From Bacteroidota bacterium (lineage in GTDB: Bacteria > Bacteroidota > Bacteroidia > Chitinophagales > Saprospiraceae): a stretch of DNA of 14,958 nucleotides. The translations under genes and the position numbers were made by a program. Where the stretch lies: the NCBI GenBank assembly GCA_008501835.1, contig QQUB01000713.1:1-14958 (forward strand). The letters run 5' to 3'. Positions within the stretch are counted from its first letter, which is position 1, and every line of letters begins with the position of its first letter. Under the pieces are notes generated by a model. That model was not told the DNA's origin and did no database searches. It saw only the letters and a list, made by a program, of their open reading frames with translations. Positions 8,105-13,992 of the stretch are shown one piece after another.

Positions 8105-8270
8105 TAATTACCCCCGAGCTATTAGACTATTAGGTAGCTTCAAGCATGACCATTTGGTTGGTGGGAATCATACGGCAAGATACCTTCATAATTCCGGGAG
8201 GGGATTTTTCATACAATGAAGGCTTTATTTTTTACAAGTGTGATTTTGAAATTTTTCGAACCATGGACAG

Positions 8271-9884
8271 TTAACTTAAAAAGCCAAAGAAAAAGAATGG
8301 AAACGTAGGGATAGAACTTAATATCGCATACATTCTTTTCTCGATATCATTTTTTTCAAAAGTAAGCGTCAAATCAACCACCCAACTCAGACCATCCTGA
8401 TTTCCGGTGATTCTCTTTGTAGCTCCTTCTTCCCAATTAATCGAGGTGCTGTAGGGGAATTCTACAGGTTGAAAGGGGACAAGACCGGACATTGCCACTT
8501 CGACACAATCTCCATCCGCACAAACTACCATCTTTTCGACCACATTTCCTGCCTGATCTGCTTTTAAAGTACCTCGATAGATAACGCGCGCCGTTCCTCC
8601 TGAAATCACCCAATCCACACCTCTTTTTTCACCGGAGTGCTGAAAAACTGTGAGGTCTTCATCTTTTTTAACAAGCTCTCCTTCAATATACCAGTTTTCG
8701 GTTCCAGTCACATCATAGGCAATCCCTGCATTCAAAACTGACATATTTACCATTGAAATTCCTGTCCCAGCTACATCTTTATTTTTATCAACTTTTAAAG
8801 GGATATCAGCATCGTAATTTATCCTGAATGTCAAGGGTCCCGAAAAATTACCTTCATATTTAATATTGAGATTGGCATCTGAACAAATAACATCAAATTC
8901 CCCGGTTCCTATCAGTTCTTTAGAACAAGGTTTCTGGCCAAGTGTGAACTTACAGGTATTATATACCTCTATCGTTACTTTTTCATTTTTACAACCTTCA
9001 GGAGCCTTATAGACTAATGGTTCCAATGCCTCTATCGGGACCACCCACGTCCTGGGTTCCTCAGAACAAGGTGATGGTGCAATGTTTAATAATTCACCAT
9101 GGCTCAATTTTATTGCCAGGTATTGCCAACCCTGGGGAAGAGTATTATTCACATGAAAAATATCATCAAGATAAATCATCATTTTTTCTCCTGATTCAAT
9201 CTCTTCCTCTTCAGTGGTAATTTTTACCGATAACGGAGGGCGTTCATAATCATAAAGCGTTCTTTGGATGGGGTTAAAATGATCAGCTAAACCCTTTAAT
9301 GATTTTTTTTGATTTTTTGCAGATTGATCACCATCATTATCAACCATCCAGGATGTTTGAGCAGATCTTACAAGTTCCCTATGATGAGGGTCATACAAAT
9401 CCATGGTCAATCTCCATTCTCCCATAATATCTCCATTAAGAGCATCTAATTCCGGATTTAACACCTCAAGGTTTGGCCGAAAAATGTAGTCGGCTCCCTC
9501 CACCATACCTTCTTTCATAACTTCAGCCACATAATCTTCATCCGACAACTTTATAATCTCATCAACCAGTTTATTAAGCCTTTCAACCGCTTTGGAATCA
9601 ATAAAAAATACATCTATTGGCGGTTCACAATCTACATCTCTAAACCCGATTACCGCTCCGTTTTCGTGCAAAATGGGTTCTGTCTGTGTAGAGAAATAAC
9701 TTTTGATCACCGGGGATAAAAAACCTGCCCAGATAAACATTTCCTGAGAGTGTTGCTGTCCCTGAGGCATGGGAATGTCAAGTCCGACACCAATGTCTCT
9801 TACACAGCAAGTTCTTTCCTGGGCATATTGAATATTTGATACAGACAACATTAAAACCATCCAGATAAAACAACTTTTTTTCAT
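8271..9884 (-). CDS. Exported protein of unknown function, last gene of a three-gene envelope operon
   Basis: A 537-aa protein I do not recognise. A signal peptide is clear (MKKSCFIWMVLMLSVSNIQYA|QE, cleavage near residue 21) with no lipobox. Residues about 90-212 look like a compact alpha/beta domain, including GADYIFRPNLEVL (130-142), a strand-rich segment (GEWRLTMDLYDPHHRELV, 155-172) and LADHFNPIQRTLYDYE (199-214). This recalls in general form the CsgG/TolB-N-like domains of periplasmic proteins, a weak resemblance only. Residues about 217-515 are strand-rich with Cys pairs (272/298, 311/320, 334, 455/460), suggesting beta-sandwich domains with disulphides. The C-terminus ends in a short hydrophobic, Phe-rich tail (FPFFFFGFLS) with no charged end. 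It starts 54 bp after the stop of the preceding gene and is probably cotranscribed. It shows no T9SS sorting domain, so it is likely periplasmic. Confidence 0.75.
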   Translation of the reverse strand: MKKSCFIWMVLMLSVSNIQYAQERTCCVRDIGVGLDIPMPQGQQHSQEMFIWAGFLSPVIKSYFSTQTEPILHENGAVIGFRDVDCEPPIDVFFIDSKAVERLNKLVDEIIKLSDEDYVAEVMKEGMVEGADYIFRPNLEVLNPELDALNGDIMGEWRLTMDLYDPHHRELVRSAQTSWMVDNDGDQSAKNQKKSLKGLADHFNPIQRTLYDYERPPLSVKITTEEEEIESGEKMMIYLDDIFHVNNTLPQGWQYLAIKLSHGELLNIAPSPCSEEPRTWVVPIEALEPLVYKAPEGCKNEKVTIEVYNTCKFTLGQKPCSKELIGTGEFDVICSDANLNIKYEGNFSGPLTFRINYDADIPLKVDKNKDVAGTGISMVNMSVLNAGIAYDVTGTENWYIEGELVKKDEDLTVFQHSGEKRGVDWVISGGTARVIYRGTLKADQAGNVVEKMVVCADGDCVEVAMSGLVPFQPVEFPYSTSINWEEGATKRITGNQDGLSWVVDLTLTFEKNDIEKRMYAILSSIPTFPFFFFGFLS

Positions 9885-9938
9885 TTCTCAATTTTTAAAA
9901 ATCAAAAAGAAAATCAATTAAACACTTACCAGAACGGC

Positions 9939-10469
9939 CTAAAAAATCTCCCGAATCGGATAGATATACACCAAGTATAAATAAAAGAAAATCAAGGAAA
10001 TAACGAGTATGATAACCCCTAAGACCGGGGAACTGACCTTAAAGCCTGTAGTTGATGCTTCCAGGTCTGTAGATAAAGCTTCCGATGAATCTCCCTTCAT
10101 GGCTTTCCTAAACTGTAGGTAGGAGAAATACACTCCAACGATCAAAAGAAATAATACACTGAAAAAAATGACCTTGGAGGAAAACAATTGCCAGGAAAAG
10201 ACTCTCTCCCGGTGCTTGTAACCGGAAATCCTGTAGTTGAAATATTGAGTGAGTGATTCGTAATATTTCGCCAGGACCGTACTGTCATTTTTATACCCCT
10301 CCTTGAGGGTATCCGGCAAAATAGAACTCTCCACTTGAAAGGTATCCAAAAATGCAGATATGGCTTCCTTTTTTTCCTGATCCATCAGGTTTTCATTTTC
10401 CTGACAAAAAAGTGCAGGTCCCAAAAAAAGAAATATTACCATAAATAAGGGTTTAGGCAGATTAGTCAT
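9939..10469 (-). CDS. Small membrane protein of unknown function, two helices
   Basis: A 176-aa protein. It has an N-terminal hydrophobic segment (about 8-22, ending ALFCQ) that is probably a signal peptide, and a soluble, mainly helical region (about 23-92) rich in Glu/Lys/Tyr. Two transmembrane helices follow at about 98-118 and 149-170, separated by a 30-residue polar linker. If the first segment is cleaved, the helical region is periplasmic and the linker cytoplasmic. I recognise no family. It is the middle gene of the operon (32 bp after the stop of the upstream gene, 54 bp before the downstream one), which suggests it anchors or assists the two exported partners. Confidence 0.7.
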   Translation of the reverse strand: MTNLPKPLFMVIFLFLGPALFCQENENLMDQEKKEAISAFLDTFQVESSILPDTLKEGYKNDSTVLAKYYESLTQYFNYRISGYKHRERVFSWQLFSSKVIFFSVLFLLIVGVYFSYLQFRKAMKGDSSEALSTDLEASTTGFKVSSPVLGVIILVISLIFFYLYLVYIYPIREIF

Positions 10470-10501
10470 AATTCATTTATTTAATTGGTTCGACTTCGTA
10501 T

Positions 10502-11476
10502 TCACTCTCCATAAATTTCACGGAGGTTTTTGATTACGGCTGACCGGAATTGAAGTAATTCAAAAAATTTTTTGTCCTGCTTTCTTTCCACAGCGATGTA
10601 CTTTTCAATCAGGTCCTCATCCTGATCCATCAGCACTTTAATTTCATCCAATAATTCTTCATTGTAAGCATAAACCCATCCTTCTACCAGTCGCCGCCAG
10701 GTTCTGGCTTCATCCGTAAAAAGATCTGGTGCCGGTGGTTCATCCGGAAGCTGGACCGCTACTATGACCTGTGGGCCTGTTTTCCGCTTTGTTACAATCT
10801 TATACCTAATGTGCTTACCGGCGTCGTAAAAGAGGGTTGTACCTGATTCACTGAGGACGTAATTACCATTTTCATACTCAATCTGTACAGCTCCGTTAGA
10901 CTTGTAATTTTTGACGGACCTTCCCCAGTCACTTCGATCAAGCTGATTGAATTCACTTCGGAGCATTTCCCCGCTTTGGGGAGATCCTGATGGTCGTCTT
11001 TGCGCTTTTGTACCTTGGGCCAGATTCTTTGATGGCAGAATAGCGACAACTCCCCTTGCGGTCAGGGCTGGATGTAAATTTTCGACTACCACTATCCATT
11101 TTAATTTTTGTCTGGTAGAGCTGGATTCAAATGAATGGGTCACATATAAAGGGCTTCTTCCCTCAATGGCCAGGTATTTTTTGTCATAGATACTTCTCGC
11201 AATTATGCTGACCTTTATTTCTCCGGCACTACCCTCCCACTTCAGTTTCAAATGTAGAAGGTCTGTAGTCGGGTAAACCTGAAATTCCATTTTCTGATCT
11301 CCAGCGGGAGAAAATCGGAATGGATAGGTTTTGTCATTTGAGGAAAAGCCTTTTTTCTTGGCGGTAGCCATGGCTTGTGCCTTGTTAACCTGGGCAAGGG
11401 ACTGAAAAGGGGCCATTACTAAAAAACTAAGGATCAAGGCTGCGAACAGATGGGAAATGTGTTTTAAGGGTCTCAT
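10502..11476 (-). CDS. Exported protein of unknown function, first gene of the envelope operon
   Basis: A 324-aa protein starting at the ATG at 11476. A TTG-initiated extension to 11515 would place 13 residues before an otherwise normal signal peptide, so I reject it. The signal peptide is MRPLKHISHL...APFQSLA|Q (cleavage near residue 28). Residues about 48-155 are strand-rich (FQVYPTTDLLHLKLKWEG, IKVSIIARS, KLKWIVVVENL), reminiscent of beta-sandwich binding domains. Residues about 175-255 form a second strand-rich part (GAVQIEYENGNYVLSESG, IRYKIVTKRKTGPQVIVAV), and the last 65 residues are helical and charged. There is no lipobox, T9SS domain or catalytic motif that I can see. Likely periplasmic; family unknown. 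Two genes for other envelope proteins follow closely. Confidence 0.73.
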   Translation of the reverse strand: MRPLKHISHLFAALILSFLVMAPFQSLAQVNKAQAMATAKKKGFSSNDKTYPFRFSPAGDQKMEFQVYPTTDLLHLKLKWEGSAGEIKVSIIARSIYDKKYLAIEGRSPLYVTHSFESSSTRQKLKWIVVVENLHPALTARGVVAILPSKNLAQGTKAQRRPSGSPQSGEMLRSEFNQLDRSDWGRSVKNYKSNGAVQIEYENGNYVLSESGTTLFYDAGKHIRYKIVTKRKTGPQVIVAVQLPDEPPAPDLFTDEARTWRRLVEGWVYAYNEELLDEIKVLMDQDEDLIEKYIAVERKQDKKFFELLQFRSAVIKNLREIYGE

Positions 11477-11794
11477 TATGGATTGACATTTAATAAAATA
11501 ATCGACCTGTGCCAAATGGTGATTCTATTAATGTCAAATGGGGTCTGTTAATTAACCTATTAAAGTAAATTATAAATATTAGAAAAACAATGACATTTGT
11601 CAGAGGCAAGAGGTTATGGAAAATACGGAATAAACCGGTTCCATTAAAATGTAGATTCAGGTGATTACAGAATCACCTGAATGAGCATTGCAGCATATTT
11701 GGTTTAGTACCTTGGAATTGCTGAAGAGGACGATTAATAGAATTGTATTGAATAAGATTGTTTTCTCAATCTACATTGTTTAACATTTTGCTAA
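11477..11794. other. Intergenic region upstream of the envelope operon
   Basis: This region holds the promoter area of the three-gene operon and the 3' end of the murQ transcript. A perfect 28-nt hairpin (11655-11682) is listed separately, and a short palindrome TGACA-TT-TGTCA lies at 11591-11602. The octamer TGACATTT of that palindrome recurs at 11485 as TGACATTT, and its reverse-like form ATGTCAAATGG occurs near 11530. I could not place a promoter with confidence and see no coding frame. Confidence 0.4.
11655..11682 (-). terminator. Perfect 12-bp hairpin, candidate murQ terminator
   Basis: ATTCAGGTGATT (11655-11666) and AATCACCTGAAT (11671-11682) pair perfectly around the 4-nt loop ACAG. 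It lies about 110 bp after the murQ stop codon. On the minus strand it is followed by CTACATTTTAATGG, a weak T-rich tract, so intrinsic termination is plausible but not certain; it might instead be an operator dyad. Confidence 0.5.
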
Positions 11795-12613
11795 TCACTG
11801 ACCTGGTTTACTCTTATATTTCTCCATAGCCTTCCGGACGCTGCCATTCTGCATTAATAATTCCTTAGCCTCTTCATAGGGGATCTGTAATGCATTTTTC
11901 AAAATTTTCGTACCCCTGTCCACGAGTTTATTATTGCTCAATTGCATATCCACCATTTTATTATCCAATACTCTGCCCATACCAATCATAACCGCTGTAC
12001 TTATCATATTTAAAACCAATTTCTGAGCAGTCCCCGCTTTCATCCTGGTGCTCCCAGTAACAAATTCCGCTCCAACAACAACCTCAATGGGAAAATCAAC
12101 ATGTTGAAGTAGCGGCGAATCAGGATTACAAGTAATACAACCGGTAACAACCCCCTTTTCCCTACAGGTTTTCAAACCACCCAGAACATAAGGCGTAGTT
12201 CCTGATGCAGCAATTCCAATGACCACATCCTGATCGTTGATGAAAAATTTGGATAAATCTTCCCAGGCTTGAGTTGGACTGTCCTCTGCAAATTCGACCG
12301 CTTTTCGAATAGCTTTATCGCCTCCAGCAATTAAACCGATGACCCAGTCATTTGGCACCCCGAAGGTAGGCGGACACTCGGAGGCATCAAGAATACCAAG
12401 TCGACCACTTGTCCCGGCCCCGATGTAAAACAACCGGCCCCCTTCCCTCATTTTCGAAATAATGATATCAACCAATGGGCCAATCTTGGGAATTGCTTTT
12501 TCTACAGCGTAGGCAACCGTTTTGTCTTCCTTATTGATATTCACCAAAACTTCATCAGTGGACATTTTCTCAAGGTGCCGGTAATGAGAAGTTTGCTCAG
12601 TAACTTTATTCAT
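11795..12613 (-). CDS. murQ: N-acetylmuramic acid 6-phosphate etherase
   Basis: A 272-aa cytoplasmic lyase that cleaves the D-lactyl ether of MurNAc-6-phosphate, giving GlcNAc-6-phosphate and D-lactate, in peptidoglycan sugar recycling or scavenging. The protein is one SIS (sugar isomerase) domain. Sugar-phosphate-binding GAGTSGRLG is at 65-73, and ASGTT at 136-140 matches the second SIS loop. The catalytic residues of the family appear as Glu79 in DASECPPTFG and Glu110 in FAEDSP, and the MurQ signature GSTRMKAGTAQK is at 187-198. The length is near the family norm for Bacteroidota (E. coli MurQ is about 298 aa). The ATG at 12613 agrees with relatives. It lies 243 bp downstream of the DeoR-type gene on the same strand, with four ATTGCAAT-like boxes in the gap, the nearest only 12 bp from the start codon. 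This position suggests direct repression. No kinase (MurK/AmgK) or inner-membrane transporter is in the window. Confidence 0.95.
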   Translation of the reverse strand: MNKVTEQTSHYRHLEKMSTDEVLVNINKEDKTVAYAVEKAIPKIGPLVDIIISKMREGGRLFYIGAGTSGRLGILDASECPPTFGVPNDWVIGLIAGGDKAIRKAVEFAEDSPTQAWEDLSKFFINDQDVVIGIAASGTTPYVLGGLKTCREKGVVTGCITCNPDSPLLQHVDFPIEVVVGAEFVTGSTRMKAGTAQKLVLNMISTAVMIGMGRVLDNKMVDMQLSNNKLVDRGTKILKNALQIPYEEAKELLMQNGSVRKAMEKYKSKPGQ

Positions 12614-12625
12614 GTGGAAATTTTA

Positions 12626-12674
12626 ATTGCAATATATTTAAAAAATTGCAATTATTTGCAATAAACAATGCAAT
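12626..12674. promoter_or_regulatory. Operator cluster A in front of murQ (ATTGCAAT boxes)
   Basis: Four boxes lie on the plus strand: ATTGCAAT at 12626, ATTGCAAT at 12645, TTTGCAAT at 12655 and AATGCAAT at 12667. The last three are spaced 10 and 12 bp, the same geometry as the two clusters between the DeoR-type gene and the susC-like gene. The fourth box lies 12 bp from the murQ ATG. The probable binder is the DeoR-family protein encoded next door; that is inference from position and from shared geometry. Confidence 0.65.
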
Positions 12675-12856
12675 ATCATACAATAATATTAAGAAAGATA
12701 AATAACGAGATAGGTGGAATGGCCTAAATCTTTGGAGATTGCAAATGAAAGGCAGGGATGATAAAGATTACGGAAGTATAACCATTTAAACAAAGAATTA
12801 CTTCTTGCCACTTATTCCTACCAATAGCAAAAGAAGGACCAAATGTGTCTGCGGAT

Positions 12857-13606
12857 TTAAAGGACTTTCAAGCTTGCTTCATGGTAAGGAGCAAGCAATG
12901 GATCATTTGGAGACAACTCAGTAATTAAATAATCCACGTCATTGATATCACAGATCTTGATTTTTTTTGAGCTCTGCAATTTATCAGAAATAGATAAAAC
13001 CGCCACTTTTTCGGAAATCTGGATCATCGTCTTTTTTACGTCTACGACTTCCCAGTCAGAATCGGTTAAACCTACCCTGGAATCAATACTGTTAGTCCCC
13101 ATAAGGCAAATATCAGGGCGAATGCCATGCAGCGTATTAATTACCTCCCCTCCTGTACTTATTTTGGCATTTTTGGAAATTCGACCACCGATAAAAATGG
13201 TTTCACTGCCTGGATGTTCTGCCAATTGCATGGCAGTAGGCAGGCTACCTGTATAGAAAGTTACCTGTAATTCAGGTGGTAAGATACGGGCAAATTCAAG
13301 GTTGGTGGTTCCTCCACTGATTAAAACCAACATGCCATCAGAAAGCAAGGTGACCGCTTTCCGCGCAATGGACGTTTTTTCTTCGTATTTGTAAATTTCA
13401 CTTTTCTTATAGGAATATACATGGAATGATTTTGACAAGGCTCCGCCCCTGACCTTCATCACTTTGCCTTCCTCCGACAGCTCCACTAAATCACGGCGAA
13501 TGGTATCCTCTGATACATTCAATTGCTGGCTAAGGTCGGTATGAAGTACTTTGTTGTGAAGATTTACTTCTCTTAAGATTAACGCTTGTCTTTCTTTTTT
13601 CAACAT
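12857..13606 (-). CDS. DeoR-family transcriptional regulator
   Basis: A 249-aa repressor-type regulator. The N-terminal winged helix-turn-helix covers about residues 5-58, with the family recognition stretch LNVSEDTIRRDLVELSEEG (29-47) and the wing KVRGGAL. The C-terminal DeoR sensor domain (about 75-235) resembles a sugar-phosphate isomerase fold: ISGGTT (96-101) where most relatives have DSGTT, IGGRI (139-143), LMGTNSID...GLT (168-181) and SDKLQSS (207-213), where relatives have DxSKF-like Lys. Such proteins release DNA on binding a phosphorylated sugar. Beside murQ, MurNAc-6P, GlcNAc-6P or glucosamine-6P would be natural candidates (inference). The gene is divergent from a susC-like gene, with two operator-like clusters between them, so autoregulation is likely. 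It is the first gene before murQ on the minus strand. Confidence 0.92.
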   Translation of the reverse strand: MLKKERQALILREVNLHNKVLHTDLSQQLNVSEDTIRRDLVELSEEGKVMKVRGGALSKSFHVYSYKKSEIYKYEEKTSIARKAVTLLSDGMLVLISGGTTNLEFARILPPELQVTFYTGSLPTAMQLAEHPGSETIFIGGRISKNAKISTGGEVINTLHGIRPDICLMGTNSIDSRVGLTDSDWEVVDVKKTMIQISEKVAVLSISDKLQSSKKIKICDINDVDYLITELSPNDPLLAPYHEASLKVL

Positions 13607-13711
13607 GGTTTAATTAGCACTTTGATCCTAACATTGAATTTAAAAAAATAAAAGGGAAATCCGATCACATAATCGTGAAAATAGGTTTACAATTTAATAA
13701 AAATCCAAAAT

Positions 13712-13741
13712 ATTGCAAAATATTGCAAAAAATATTGTGAA
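13712..13741. promoter_or_regulatory. Operator cluster B, deoR side
   Basis: ATTGCAA boxes start at 13712 and 13722 with a decayed third copy, ATTGTGAA, at 13734 (spacing 10 then 12 bp). The first two sit in a tandem copy of the decamer TATTGCAAAA. The cluster starts 106 bp upstream of the DeoR-type start codon, a position suited to autoregulation. Confidence 0.62.
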
Positions 13742-13773
13742 TACACGTATTTATTCCTTATATATGCATATAC

Positions 13774-13803
13774 ATTGCACATTATTGCAAACATTATTGC
13801 AAT
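13774..13803. promoter_or_regulatory. Operator cluster C, susC side
   Basis: Three boxes, ATTGCACA at 13774, ATTGCAAA at 13784 and ATTGCAAT at 13796, again spaced 10 and 12 bp, 62 bp from the start of cluster B. A possible fourth, degenerate half-site (ATGCATAT, 13764) lies exactly 10 bp before it, inside the palindrome at 13761-13772. Confidence 0.62.
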
Positions 13804-13856
13804 CAAACCAGCGATTATACTATAGAAATGCCTGATTAAACCATTCATTCCTAGCA

Positions 13857-13885
13857 TTGCAAATTAAAACCAACACCTCTCTTTG
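13857..13885 (+). promoter_or_regulatory. Candidate Bacteroidota promoter of the susC-like gene, overlapping a single ATTGCAA box
   Basis: TTG (13857-13859) and TCTCTTTG (13878-13885), separated by 18 bp, fit the Bacteroidota sigma-ABfr pattern TTG/TAnnTTTG with one mismatch in the -7 element. The -33 element lies inside ATTGCAA at 13856-13862, so a bound repressor would block it. It would give a leader of about 100 nt before the ATG at 13993. Low to moderate confidence. Confidence 0.3.
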
Positions 13886-13992
13886 ATCAGGCAGCATGGC
13901 AGGCTGGATGAGTAAGCAACATCCTGGTCTTTAAGCGACATTATTTATTCAATTATAGGAATAATATTTCCTTAACCAAACTTTCTAAGAGT

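Larger units (their letters stand above)
7667..8270. other. Intergenic region of about 600 bp, AT-rich, two hairpins
   Basis: This stretch lies between the start of the T9SS-sorted protein gene and the stop of the envelope operon; the promoter of the former should lie in it but I cannot place it with confidence. A reading frame for 75 residues (7856-8083, minus) is AT-rich, lacks a plausible initiation region and resembles no protein I know, so I do not call it. Two structured elements are listed separately. Confidence 0.5.
13607..13992. other. Divergent regulatory region between deoR-type and susC-like genes
   Basis: A 386-bp AT-rich stretch with no coding frame. It contains two triplets of ATTGCAA boxes (13712-13741 and 13774-13803), a single box at 13856, a perfect 12-bp palindrome TATATGCATATA at 13761-13772, and a candidate promoter at 13857-13885. 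Presumably it drives both divergent genes. Confidence 0.65.

Noticed and set aside
11477..11515. TTG-initiated 13-codon extension of the first envelope operon gene
   Set aside because: It would precede a complete signal peptide with an unlikely leader; the internal ATG at 11476 gives a normal exported protein.
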